From Heterocephalus glaber (lineage: Eukaryota; Chordata; Mammalia; Rodentia; Bathyergidae): a DNA stretch of 64,000 bases. The stretch spans positions 4,501,961 to 4,565,960 of the forward strand of contig NW_004624795.1 in NCBI RefSeq assembly GCF_000247695.1. Reading direction: 5' to 3'. The position numbers and the translations under genes were made by a program. A model generated the notes under the pieces. That model had not been told where the DNA came from. It was given only the letters and a program-made list of their open reading frames with translations, and searched no databases. Shown piece by piece: positions 44,538 through 55,052 of the stretch (within the stretch, counting starts at the first letter, position 1; every line of letters begins with the position of its first letter).

Positions 44538-45351
44538 CGTTTCCCAAGTTTGCCCAGGGAGGGGACATGGGGTGGGGCCTGTGGGCTCTTCCTGTGCTGG
44601 GATCCAGCTGCCTTCCCTCCTGTGGGAAAGCAAGCTCAGGTGTGGCAGGGTCACCTGGCGCCCGCCCTGCTGGTTCTGTGCCTCGGAGCGCTGCTGTGCT
44701 GAGGGCGGGAAGCTTCTCAGGAACACGCGCTGCCCTTGCCTCTCGGAGTCTCCTAGACCCACGTACTCGCCCCTAGAAAGCCCCATCCCAAGGAGGGTAG
44801 TGTAGGCAGCTCTGTAACCGAGCACACCACCCGGCCAGGCCTTGACCAGCATGGGGGGAACTCGTATACTGTTTACACCCGGATTACATGGTTTAAAGGG
44901 AAGGTTCCAAACTGCGGGGCTCTGTGTCCCTCGGCCGCAGTCCTGCAGTGCCGTGTGGGTACGGCCTCCCCTTATCCGCCGTTCACTCCCACACTTACTA
45001 AATCTCCCTTTCGAGGTGGCTCCCAGGCCAGACTCTGGTTCCCTATTGGGATCACCCAGGTCCAAGCTCTAAGTGACACCAGGGGACTCCGGGGAAGGAA
45101 AGCGAACGCGGCCTGCAGTGGTGCAGCTTCGGTAGCGGTAGCGTCTGCTGTAACAGCTCGGGCTTGAGCCAGACCCGCGGGTGGGGCGGGGGCGGGTCCA
45201 GGGTGACAGCGGTGGCGGGGCCAGGAGAGCCTTTCGCCAATGTTAGCAAAGTGAACTTGAGCCCGGAGCCTCCTGGGAGGTCCCCTGCCTCCCTCCCAGC
45301 CCCATCGCGGAGCTCAGCTTGTGTTCTCATCAGTAGCACAGTCTGAAAACT

Positions 45352-45445
45352 CTAAAGGTCTTTTTCTTTTCGCACTGCTGGATTTTGAACCTAAGGCTCA
45401 CATGCTAGGCAAGTGCTCTGCCACGGAGTTGCACCCCCAGCCCCG
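45352..45445 (-). repeat. ID-type SINE, diverged
   Basis: Antisense: TGCTGGATTTTGAACCTAAG, GCTAGGCAAGTGCTCTGCCA, TTGCACCCCCAGCCCC. Confidence 0.75.
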
Positions 45446-45596
45446 GAAAGTATAAAAATCTAAAGATCACATGCTCCAACTTTCACATTATCTCCAAGTC
45501 CCGGCTCCCACATCCTGGCTTTGGGTAAATGATTCCAGAGGAAGAAGAATATTACCCCAAGGCAACTGATTCTGCCTTGTGAAAGTTCTCAGCCTG

Positions 45597-45788
45597 CTTT
45601 TTTTTTTTTTATTTTTGGAATTGCACTAGGGCTTGTATCTACTGAGCGACATCCCTAGCCCCTTTTTTCAAATTTTGAGACAAGATTCCACTAAGTTTCC
45701 CAGGCTGAGCTCAGATTTAGAACCCTCGTACCTCAGCCTTACCAGAGTGCTGGGATTCAGGTGAACACCACCACTCCTCGCTTGAAAC
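45597..45788 (-). repeat. ID/B1 composite SINE
   Basis: Antisense ID (CTACTGAGCGACATCCCTAG) and B1 (TTTTGAGACAAGATTCCACT to ACCACCACTCCTCGCTT). Confidence 0.85.
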
Positions 45789-46277
45789 CTGTCTCTCTTG
45801 TATTGAACTGAAATCTGCCTTTTTAAATGGCCGCCGCACAGTCTTGCTTTACCCCGGGCCGGGTGTGAGGTGAGCACGCTGCAGAACACCCCACTCAGGC
45901 CCACTCGCCACTGCTCCCCCAACTAAAGACTGCCCTCTCCAAGCGGCCCCCGGAACAGAGCCCCACCGTCCCTGTGGGCGAACGTGTGCAGGGGACATGG
46001 GGGCTGTTGTTTTTCTCATCCTGAGACTGGATGTTTAGAAATGCAGACTCAGATTACAGCGGCACTTTTGGCAATTGTGTAGTTTGCACTGGTTCCCGTT
46101 CAGCCACCTGTCACCCTATCCTGTACGCAAGTCACTTGGTTTTACCCTCAGCACGGCATGGACTAAAACTCCACTGAGTGCTAGGGCTGCTGACCCCGGT
46201 GTCACATGAGGGGCTGGATCACCTGGGGAGAGGACCTCGCACAGGGCTGCAGTCTGTGTTCTTAAACACTGCACCTG

Positions 46278-46565
46278 CCAGTTTTGGTTTGAAACAAGGC
46301 CTTGCTAAGTTGCCCAGGCTGCCCTTGAGTTTGGGGTCCTTCTGCCTCAGCCTCCCAAGTCACTGGGATTACACATGTGTGCCCGTCTTACCTACCAGTA
46401 CTGTATTTTATTTGTTTGGTTTTGTTTTTCTGAGACAAGGTCTTGCAATGTAGTCCAGGAGTCTTGAACTCAGTTTGTAGCCTAGGCTGTCCTCAGATTT
46501 GCAATCTTCCTGCTTCAGCCTCCCTAGTGCTAGGATTACAGGCGTGTGTCATCATGCCCAACCAT
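46278..46565 (-). repeat. Two antisense B1 SINEs
   Basis: First copy at about 46278-46395 (TTTGAAACAAGGCCTTGCTA). Second at about 46412-46565, with internal duplication (GTAGTCCAGG and GTAGCCTAGGCTG). Confidence 0.85.
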
Positions 46566-46696
46566 CCTACCAGTTTTTAAAGATTTCTTTGAACCCTAGC
46601 AGGCTACCCATTGTATTTCCAGTCCTTCTCAGTTTTGTGACATTGGCAAGTTTAATTGGCCATCTAGCTTGTCAAACAGGCTACCCTAAAGCTGTG

Positions 46697-46810
46697 TTTT
46701 CAGCTGGGTGTAGTGATGAACCCAGAACTTGGGAGCCTCAGGCAGGAAGATCCAGAGTCCAAGACCAGCCTGGGTTGCATAACTAGACCTTGTTCTAAGA
46801 GGGAAAGGGG
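46697..46810 (+). repeat. B1 SINE, diverged
   Basis: AGCTGGGTGTAGTGATGAAC to AGACCAGCCTGGGTTGCATA. Confidence 0.8.
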
Positions 46811-47592
46811 TGGACAAAGGGACGGAGAGACAGATGTTTTTTACCAGTAGGGTACAAACCCAATTTAATAGGTCACAATCGGCATTTTGAAAAGTGCGAT
46901 AGAGTAGAAAGATGTCAGCTGTATCATATGTAATAAGGGCAGATTTTGTTTCAGGAAGCTTTCGTGCCGAGCACAAGACGGGAATACCTCCTGTGTGCCA
47001 GTATCTGTGCTGAGGCTTGGGGTGATTTTTCCTTTTCTGTGCTGCGGCTTCCACCCAGGACTGGCCACACCAGGCAAGCCGCCTACGCTGCGCTCTGCCC
47101 CAGCCCGACCGGAAGTAAATCGCTTTTCTAACTGTTGTTCATGTTCTAATAGCCTGAATACCAGTACCCTAAAGGGAAAAAAACTATGTTTGGGGGCTGA
47201 CTTCAGGTATTTCCAGGACAAAACTACAACTTAATTTTGGAGGCACATAGTAAATCTGGAAGTTGCCTTATCGATTCGATTCCGCCTCGCTGAAGTTAAC
47301 TACAGAAAAGCCCGCATCTTCCTGGGAGGAGGATGTTTGGTGGGAGCTCTCCCAGAGTGCAGCTTTGCAGGGCCCTCCTGCCGCACCTAGCCGAGCCCCC
47401 GTGACGCCCGTGCCGACGCCATCCTCCCCCGCGCGCCTCGCTCTGCAAGGAATAGGCGTGCCATGCGGTGCACATGTAGCTGCAGCAGCCCTGATGTGTC
47501 CACGCAGGGTAGTGCTGTGCCTGTGAGGTCACACAGGCCTTGAAATATGGGGGACATGGCCCGTGATCTGTGGTCGGGGTTCATTTTTAAAC

Positions 47593-47698
47593 TTAATCTT
47601 TGATAGCCTTTATTTATTTATTTTGGTACTGGAGATCAAACTGAGGACCTTCCATTTGTCAGGCAGGCCTGGTGCTGCTGAGCTACATCCCTGGCCCT
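47593..47698 (-). repeat. ID SINE with target-site duplication
   Basis: Antisense ID with an A/T-rich tail. GGGGTTCATTTTTAAA flanks both ends. Confidence 0.93.
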
Positions 47699-47723
47699 GC
47701 GGGGTTCATTTTTAAAGACAGTT

Positions 47724-47878
47724 GTGCCAGGCATGGTGTCACACACCTGCAATTCCAGCACTCAGGAGGCTGAGGCAGGAGGATCACTTCAAGTATGAGG
47801 CCAAGCTGGGCTACATAGTGAGTTCAAGGCCAGCCTGGACTAGATAGCGACCCTGTCTCAAAAAACAAAAACAAAAAT
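47724..47878 (+). repeat. B1 SINE with internal duplication
   Basis: GCCAGGCATGGTGTCACACA, then CATAGTGAGTTCAAGGCCAG marks the duplicated middle, ending TAGCGACCCTGTCTCAA. Confidence 0.92.
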
Positions 47879-48001
47879 GGCCCGTGGTCCAGGGTTGACC
47901 TTGTGACAGCCAGCCCTCAGGACTCGGGGAGGCATGTTCAGCAGAGCCCCCACACTGCATTAGTATTGTGCCTGCACTTTTTCCCCCCTTCTTGTTCACA
48001 A

Positions 48002-48300
48002 GATTTTTTTTTTTTTTTTTCCGGTGCTGGAGATTGAACCTAGGGGCTCGAACATCCTAGGCAAGTGCTGTACTACTGAGCTGCATGCCTAGCCTCTCAC
48101 AAGAATATTATGAAGCTAGGCTTGGTTGCAGACACCTGTAATTCCAGCTACTTGGGAGGCTGAGGCAGGAGGATTGGAAGTTCAAGGCCAACCTGGGCAT
48201 CTGGTAAGACCCTGTCTCAAAATAAAATAATAAAAAAGAGGTTATGAATGTAGCTCAGTCCTCCTGGGTTCAATCCCCACTACTGAAAAAAAAAAAAGAA
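48002..48300. repeat. Antisense ID-type SINE followed by sense B1/ID composite
   Basis: 48002-48095 is antisense (GGTGCTGGAGATTGAACCTA). 48113-48300 is a sense B1 (CTTGGGAGGCTGAGGCAGGA) with an attached ID remnant (TATGAATGTAGCTCAGTCCT). Confidence 0.82.
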
Positions 48301-48621
48301 CATACTGAAAATGTCATTGGTGCCTGCTCAAGTCAAACCCTTGGTCTGCGCATTCTCCTGTGTCTATCCCAGACTGTACCGGACTCGGGTGTGGTTTCTT
48401 CAGCTCCCCAGTATTCCTGGAGCTCACTCCCTCCTTCCCTGGAGCAGCAGCATCTTTGGGTTACCTGCTGTAGGGTTTCCAGGGGTGGGGTGCGGGAGGG
48501 CTCCCATCTGCACATCCTCCTGACTGGGCCGCCTCAGGCCTCCCTGGCCGTTTGGTCAGTGGGCTTGGGTGACCTCAGGAGGCACTGGGGTGCCTCCTTC
48601 CAGGCGGCATTGGCCCGGGCC

Positions 48622-48664
48622 GATCCCTCCTGTACCGGTCCCATCCCTCCTGTACTGGTCCCTT
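48622..48664 (+). repeat. Approximate 21-bp tandem duplication
   Basis: ATCCCTCCTGTACCGGTCCC is followed by ATCCCTCCTGTACTGGTCCC with one difference. Confidence 0.85.
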
Positions 48665-49124
48665 TCCCGTCCCAGAGCCACTCTGCTAGGTGGAGCAGCT
48701 GAGGGCTAGAAGGCTCGGTACCACCTCTGCCAGGTCTCATCATTTTCTCGTCCAGTGCCCCCACTGAGCTGCATCAATGTGGCATCCCCAGTGTCTCTGG
48801 ACCCTGGCGCCTACTTTCCAGAGGTCTGGGACCCAGTCTGGCTCTGCCTACCTTCTCTCCCTTCTTTCACTCCATTCTCATGGCTACCACTTTGCCTGTT
48901 TCCTTTTAAATCAGGCTTCAGTGCGGGACCGAGATTGCTGTTATTTCTTCAACCTTCTTTACTTTCCTTCACTTAGAATACAGTAAGGTACAGTTGTCCC
49001 CGGTGTTCACTGGGGCTGGCTCCCAGGACCCCGCAGACACCAGAGCCCACAGATGCTGAAGTTCCTCACCTAAAATGCCAGAGCATCCAGAGATAGATAG
49101 ATGGAGATAGTTTTTTTTCTTTTC

Positions 49125-49375
49125 TTTTGTTTTTTTTTGTTTTGGTATCGGGGATCGAACTCGGGACCTTGCGCTTGCAAGCAGGCAGCGGAAGCACTGA
49201 GCTAAATCCCTGGCTCAATTTTGTTTTGTTGTTTTTGTTTGTTGTTGTTTGATTTTGTTTTGTTTTGAGGCACGGTCTCACTATGTAGCCCAGACTGGCC
49301 TCGAGCTCACAGCAATCCTCCTGCCTCAGCTTCCTCACTGCTGAGATGACAGGTGTGTGCCACCACCTCCAGCTC
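49125..49375 (-). repeat. ID and B1 SINEs, antisense pair
   Basis: ID at 49130-49216 (GGTATCGGGGATCGAACTCG) and B1 at 49217-49375 (TTTTGAGGCACGGTCTCACT to GCCACCACCTCCAGCT). Confidence 0.92.
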
Positions 49376-49861
49376 CTCCCTCGTATTTTGCTAATCCCCG
49401 GATTACTCACCATCCTTAAAACAGCATTGAGTGCTTTGTAAATGGTCCTCCTGGACTGTTCAGGGGGCAGAGACAGAGTCTGTGCATGCTCGGGGCGGTG
49501 CACTTGTCTTCCCACTGTCTCATCTGAGGTTGGTCAGATCTGTGGACACGGAAGTCGGGATTGCAGAGCGCGATCGCCACTCACTGTGAGGAGACAGAGA
49601 AATAAGGACAGTAATTCTCTGTCAAGCAAAATTCTACCTCCAGGAGATAACAGCTTTTAACATCCAGCTCTTTTGGAAAGATTTTTTTTTCTGTCTGGCT
49701 GTATTCATCTGTAGAAATACCTACACATTTAGACAAAATAGAATTTCCTGTATTTTCATTCTCCTTGTATTCAGTCTTTAGCTGACCTAGTCTTGGTGAT
49801 ATCTATGGGCCATACCTGTTGCCTGTGTAAAAGTGTAAATTCACTTAAAGAAAGTACCCCT

Positions 49862-50090
49862 GTCCGGTGGACCCCTGTAATCCCAGCACTCGGGAGGCTG
49901 AGGCAGGAGGGTTCCAAGCCAGCCTGGGCTACATAATTGAGGCCAGCTTGAACTACATAGCGAGGCCCTGCATCAAAATAAATAAGTAGGGCCGGGGATT
50001 TAGCTCAGTGGTTTCACCGCCTGCCTCGAAAGCTGAAGGACCCGAGTTCGATCCCCGGTACCAAAAAAAAATAATAATAAAAAAGAAAAT
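49862..50090 (+). repeat. B1 and ID SINEs, sense pair
   Basis: B1 with internal duplication at 49862-49988, then a well-preserved ID at 49989-50085 with an intact A box (TTTAGCTCAGTGG) and B box (GAGTTCGATCCC). Confidence 0.94.
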
Positions 50091-50267
50091 AAATAAGGGC
50101 CCCCTCTGCCCTGTGCCTTAGGAGAGGAAAGGGGTGTCCTAGTCAGTAGCCCAGCCTGCCCTCCCAGGCTGGTTTGGCGGGAAGCTTGCCTTAGAGGAGA
50201 TTTGCCTCCTGGGGGCTGGCTCCCCTGTACCAAACAGGTTCCGGCGCAGCATGGGGGAGCTGGGTGC

Positions 50268-50281
50268 CCAGCAGGGGGCGC
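50268..50281 (+). promoter_or_regulatory. CTCF-like motif, forward orientation
   Basis: CCAGCAGGGGGCGC is an essentially perfect forward CTCF core, about 200 bases before SP2 exon 2. Confidence 0.65.
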
Positions 50282-50486
50282 CACAGCCCGGCTCCTGAGC
50301 CCAGACCATGTGGCTGCAGGACAGGGCCGAGTAGGAAGCTCAGCTGTCCTCGGGGCTGGGCCTTCCGTGTGGGGGCAGCTGCCCGAGCGAGGGACGCTCC
50401 TGGAGGAGCAGGGGAGGCAGGGAGAAGAGCTGGGCCGGGGCCTCTTCGGCGGCGTCCTGTGCGTCACTCGGCTCCTTCTTCCGCAG

Positions 50487-50572
50487 ACCCACAATCGAGC
50501 ATGGCTGCCACTGCCGCTGTCAGTCCCAGCGACTACCTGCAGCCCGCCGCCGCCGCCGCCGCCGCCGCCCAG
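50487..50572 (+). CDS. SP2: SP2 coding exon 2, with poly-alanine tract
   Basis: Acceptor CTTCCGCAG and donor CAG/GTGAGT bound the exon. It completes Asp3 and encodes residues 3-31, PQSSMAATAAVSPSDYLQP followed by eight alanines and Gln31. All eight alanines are GCC codons. From memory the human protein has a short AAS-TTQ segment here, so this is an expanded triplet tract. Met8 has a better start context than Met1, so a shorter form is plausible. The frame hands over cleanly (phase 0) to exon 3. Confidence 0.9.
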
Positions 50573-51269
50573 GTGAGTGCACAGTGGCTGCGGACCCGTC
50601 ATCTCGGCTCCTGTGGAACCAGAGCCTGGCGAAGGTGCACGAGGCCAGGCCTCCTGATCTGAGAGTCCGTGTCCGTTACCTGAGGCGGTAGGGGCTAGGC
50701 CATTTTCAGCTCTGCTCCTTCCAGCAGGCCCACTGTCCCTAAGAGGAAAGCAGGGTCCCCTTGCTGGATTTGTTGTTTTTTCCACCGGTACTCGGGATTG
50801 AACCCAAGACTTGGCTACTGAGCTACATCCCTAGCCCTTTTAAAAAGTTGTGGGCTGGGGACGTAGCTCAGTGGCAGCGTGCCTGCCTGGCAAGCGCAGG
50901 GTTCTGAGTTCCTTCCCCGGTACCAAAAAAAAAAAAAAAAAATGTATTTTGAGGCCAGGCATGGTGGTGCACACCGGTCATCCCAGCACTTGGGAGGCTG
51001 AAGCAGGAAGATCGCGGTGAGTTTGAGGCCAGCCTGAACCACATAGTGAGGACCTGTCTGAAAAAAAATTTTTTTAAATATTTTGAGACAGTTTCACTAA
51101 GGTCACCACGTTGCGGAAGCTGGGTTCAAACTTGCGATCCTCCTGCCAGCACGGGTGCTGGGATGGCAGGCGTGTGTCCCCTGCGGGGCTCGAGGCCCTC
51201 ACTGCAGCAGGGAGGGCAGGGGTGCGGCAGGGCCTGGCTGTCTCACGCCCACCCCGCTCGTTTCCGCAG
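50573..51269 (+). other. SP2: SP2 intron 2, with SINEs
   Basis: A short intron holding an antisense ID-type fragment (50775-50840), a sense ID (50852-50942), a sense B1 (50950-51070) and a diverged antisense B1 fragment (51075-51185). Confidence 0.85.
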
Positions 51270-52265
51270 GAATCGCAGCCCTCTCCCTTGGCCTTACTGG
51301 CTGCAACATGTAGCAAAATCGGCCCCCCGGCGGTGGAATCGGCTGTGGCGCCTCCGGCACCCCCCCAGCCCACGCCCCGGAAGCTGGTCCCCATCAAACC
51401 CGCCCCTCTCCCGCTCAGTCCTGGCAAGAGCAGCTTCGGCATCCTGTCCTCCAAAGGCAACATACTCCAGATCCAGGGCTCGCAGCTGAGCGCTTCCTAC
51501 CCAGGCGGGCAGCTGGTGTTCGCCATCCAGAACCCCACCATGGCCGGCAAGGGCGCGCGCTCCGGCGCCAGCATCCAGTACCAGGCGGTCCCGCAGCTGC
51601 AGGCGGGCAGCACGCAGACCATCCAGGTGCAGCCCGGCCTCGCCAACCAGATCCAGATCATCCCCGGCACCAACCAGGCCATCATCACGCCCTCGCCATC
51701 GGGCCACAAGCCCGTGCCCATCAAGCCGGCCCCGGTCCAGAAGCCGGGCGCCACCCCCGTGCAGAGCAGCGCCAACGTGGTGAAGCTGACAGGCGGGGGC
51801 GGCAACGTGACCCTCACGCTGCCCGTCAACAACCTCAACAACCTCGTGAATGCCGCCGCCGGGGACCCCGGGACCCCCGCCCAGCTCCTCACCGAGAGCC
51901 CCCCCGCCCCCCTGTCCAAGGCCACCAAGAAGGCCCGGAAGAAGGGGGTCCCCGCCACGCAGCCCCCGCCGCCGCCGCCCGTGGCCGTGGCCGAGCAGGT
52001 GGAGACCGTGCTGATAGAGACCACGGCAGACAACATCATCCAGGCGGGGAACAACCTGCTCATCGTGCAGAGCCCGGGCGGCGGGCAGCCCGCCGTGGTG
52101 CAGCAGTTGCACGTGGTGCCGCCCAAGGCCGAGCCGCAGCAGGTGGTGCAGATCCCCCCGCAGGCCCTGCGCGTGGTGCAGGCCGCGTCCGCCACGCTGC
52201 CCACCGTCCCGCAGAAGCCGTCCCAGAACTTCCAGATCCAGACGGCGGAGTCCGCTCCCACTCAG
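51270..52265 (+). CDS. SP2: SP2 coding exon 3 (Sp box and glutamine-rich activation region)
   Basis: Encodes residues 32-363 (332 codons) between acceptor TTTCCGCAG and donor CAG/GTATGC, phase 0 at both ends. The Sp box SPLALLAATCSKIG is at residues 36-49. Beyond it lies the Ser/Thr/Gln-rich activation region with KLVPIKPAPLPLSPGK, SFGILSSKGNILQIQGSQL and VETVLIETTADNIIQAGNNL, all SP2 hallmarks. The exon is extremely GC-rich with nearly all third positions G or C. Several residues that I recall as Asn/Ile in human are Gly/Ala here, and there is a small NNLNNL repeat. No frame break. Confidence 0.97.
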
Positions 52266-52296
52266 GTATGCCAGCCCTTTGCCTCTCTTTATTTAG

Positions 52297-52970
52297 TCTT
52301 TTTTTTTTTTTTTTGGTACCGGGGATCGAACTTGGGACCTTGTGCTTGTGAGGTAGGCAGTGGAACCACTGAGCTACATCCCTGGCCCTATTTTCTTTTA
52401 TTTTTTCAGTACCAAGAATTAAACTCAGAACCTTGCACTTGCCAGAGAGGCGAGGGGCCGCTGACCTAAATCCCTCCCTTTCTTTATCGTAGGTCTCTCG
52501 GGGATTGGGCAGGGCTCAGAGGTACAGTATTTTTGTGGGTGTTTTGCGACAAGGTCACACTTTGTGGTCCAGAATGGCCATGAGCTCTCCATCCTCCTGT
52601 CTCGGCCTCCTGAGTGCTGGGATTACAGCTGGGCACCTCCACAACTGGCCCCGTGTACACATTTTTTTTTGGTAGTGGGGATCGAACTCGGGTCCTTGTG
52701 CTTACAAGGCAGGGAGCGAAACCACTGAGCTAAATCCCTGGCCCCCATGTACACATTTTAATAGTAAAGTTTTGGGTGTTTTTTTTTTTCTTCCTTTGGT
52801 ACCAGGGATCAAACTCGGGTCCTTGGACTTGCACAGCAGGCAGCAAAACAACTGGGCTAAATCCCCGGTCCAAGTTTTGCTTTTCGTTTTGTTTTGCTGA
52901 GGATCAAACCCAGGCCCGTGTGCTATGCAAGTCCTCTGTCCCTGAGCTACACCCCTAGCCTAGTTTATTT
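52297..52970 (-). repeat. Array of antisense ID SINEs with one B1
   Basis: ID copies at about 52297-52389, 52393-52482, 52655-52744, 52775-52872 and 52878-52965, with an antisense B1 at 52530-52652. All have the same orientation, opposite to SP2. Confidence 0.9.
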
Positions 52971-53209
52971 TTTCTATCATGGAATTTATATATTCAGAAC
53001 TAGCAAGAATGAAAAAATTATAGTCAGGACTGTAGAATTTGATATAGCAGACAATTAAGGAGAAAACTGTTGCTCATTGTTAATGACAAGAAAGATAAAG
53101 GGAAGAGCTTTCTATTGGGAGCTAAAATTTAGGCTTGGATCATCTGGGATATTGAGTTCACAAGAATGTTCTTGTTGGCCTTTACCTGCTACCCCAGATC
53201 TCTTTGGCT

Positions 53210-53410
53210 CTGGGAGGCAACGACCATTCATTGTTTGTGCTTCTTAAATGCCAGAGATGAGCCCATGTGGCAGATGGAGAAGCAGGAACCGAGAGGGTGA
53301 AGTACCAGCACCTCACAGGACATAAACGACAGGGCCCCAGTCCTATCAGACGTTTAATTTCAAACCCACACTCTTGGAGTTTCTACCTCGACTCTGTGAC
53401 AGGCACTGCC
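53210..53410 (+). repeat. MIR SINE, interrupted at its end by an LTR
   Basis: ATTCATTGTTTGTGCTTCTT, GGCAGATGGAGAAGCAGGAA and CACACTCTTGGAGTTTCTAC follow the MIR order and end at CACTGCC, where the solo LTR begins. Confidence 0.7.
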
Positions 53411-53836
53411 TGACGGGGGGAGCCAGCCGTCACTAGTCGGAACAGTACCTGAGGGGAGGGGTGAGGATTAAGAAAAAACAACACCAACTCGAGAGAAAAG
53501 ACGAGGAGAGAGCGAGGGCCTTCTCCTTCCCACTTTATTGAGCCTTTTATATATCCTCCTTCATTACCCACAGCCTCCCTCCCTTCCTCCCCTCATGATC
53601 TCGTGACTAATTATTTTTACAGAGAAAAGGTCAAATACATCTTTACAATTCCGGGAATGTTACTTTCTTGTCCAGTAGACATTCAAATCCTTTCTATATT
53701 CGTTGTTCTCTTTAAAAGTCAACATCCTTGTTTTTGTACCAGGTTCATATCCTGGCTCATGATGTTCTTATCTGACTCAAGAATCTCAAGGGGCTTAGGA
53801 GTCTTTCAGTGTTCTTTCAACCCTTCGCTCTCCACA
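53411..53836 (-). mobile_element. Solo LTR of an endogenous retrovirus
   Basis: On the reverse strand it starts TGTGGAGAG and ends in CA. It contains a TATATAAAAG promoter box followed about 10 bases later by an AATAAA signal, the compact layout of class II (ERVK/IAP-like) LTRs. ACTGCC/GCTGCC flank it as a likely 6-bp duplication with one change. No gag, pol or env sequence is present, so it is a recombined remnant. Family assignment is inferred. Confidence 0.7.
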
Positions 53837-53877
53837 GCTGCCCCTGAAATTGGGGACCAAGCTTCTTTATTATAATG

Positions 53878-53985
53878 TGTGCATATAATCCCAGCTACTC
53901 AAGAGGCTGAGGCAGGAGGATTGCAAGTTTAAGGCAAGCCTGGGCAATTTAGTGAGATTATCTCCCCGGAAAAAAATCCACATAA
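53878..53985 (+). repeat. B1 SINE, truncated
   Basis: TAATCCCAGCTACTCAAGAG to GGGCAATTTAGTGAGATTAT. Confidence 0.88.
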
Positions 53986-54339
53986 AAACAAAAGAGAAAC
54001 CTGCAAGGAACAGCTCCTGCCATCAAGGAATTTGTAATGGAGTTGTTTGGAGAGAACTAACTCTTGACAGCTGGAAGTTGAGTGATTTCCTGGGTGTGAA
54101 AGAAGAGCGCCTTGAATTGGAGCTGGGGACCCAGAAGTCAGGCAAGAGGTCGCCTCTGGCTGTGTTATGTGCTGCCAGGTGAGGTGAGGGCCTGAGGCAG
54201 CATCTGCTCAGGTATGTGCCCTTGCTGGGGTGCCCTGCCCTTCTCTTCCATGAGCTCCTCCATCTGGAGAGTGAAAGGGACAGGACTTAGGCCAGGTTTT
54301 CCTGAGGAAATAACTACACATATGCAGAAAGATTAAAGT

Positions 54340-54770
54340 ATAACTGCTTTTTTTATTTTTTGTTTTTGTACTACTGGGGTACTGAACTGCATCCCCAGCC
54401 CTTTTTATTATTTTCAGACAGGGTCTTGCTAAGTTGCCCAATCTGGCCTCCAACTTGAGATCCTCCTGCCTCAGCCTCTGAAGTAGCTGAGATTACAGAT
54501 GCGCACACCCGCGTCCAGCTTCTTCATCCTTTTATGAAAATGGCACACCCCACCCCCCGTAACCAGAGATCAAACTCAGGACCTTGTCCTCATGAGGCAG
54601 GCACGGTGCCACTGAGCTACATCCCTGGCCGACAATGACACTTTTTATGTACTTCAGGCTGGTCTTGAAGTCAATATGTAGCCTGGCTGCCTGGAACTCA
54701 GGCCAATCCCGCCTCGGCCTACCAGGTGCTGGGATGACAGGTGCGTGTCACCACATCTGGCAATGTGCAG
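54340..54770 (-). repeat. Cluster of antisense SINEs
   Basis: ID/B1 composite at 54340-54520 (TACTGAACTGCATCCCCAGC, TTTCAGACAGGGTCTTGCTA), ID at about 54550-54632 (CCAGAGATCAAACTCAGGAC), and B1 at about 54640-54765. Confidence 0.85.
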
Positions 54771-55052
54771 TATATTTTTATGTTCCCATCTTTGCCAGTC
54801 TGAATGGGAGAACAACTGTTTCTCATTACTGCATGGCTCTTGAGGACCGAGGTGAACCTGTGGTTGTTCCTTTGATGGTCATTTGCGGTACCCTGCCTTC
54901 TAGTGCTCTGGCTCTCCGTGCTAAGAGCGGTGTGATCAGAGACGGCTTTTGCCAGCACCGCCCGGCCGTGGTGGGCACGGTGTGGGCAGCAGGTGAGCTG
55001 GTTGGAGGACAGCCGGGCTGGGAGCGGCTCGGTCACGCTGCCTCTCCCCCAG

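Larger units (their letters stand above)
36685..50486 (+). other. SP2: SP2 intron 1
   Basis: GT-AG intron rich in SINEs (listed separately). It also holds a GC-rich block at 43900-45330 and two forward CTCF-like motifs. I see no other coding exon. Stretches 37790-38570, 40000-40670, 40860-41820 and 43640-45350 are unique sequence without a recognised gene. Confidence 0.8.
52266..55052 (+). other. SP2: SP2 intron 3
   Basis: GT-AG intron made largely of SINEs, a solo LTR and MIR sequence (listed separately). The span 52970-53200 is AT-rich unique sequence. Most of this intron from 53557 onward is repeated after the assembly gap. Confidence 0.9.

Noticed and set aside
51294..52112. 272-codon reverse-strand frame in SP2 exon 3
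   Set aside because: Antisense shadow of a GC-rich exon.
51111..52469. 452-codon open frame as a single-exon gene
   Set aside because: The SP2 part is only 51270-52265. The extra ends are intronic SINE read-through.
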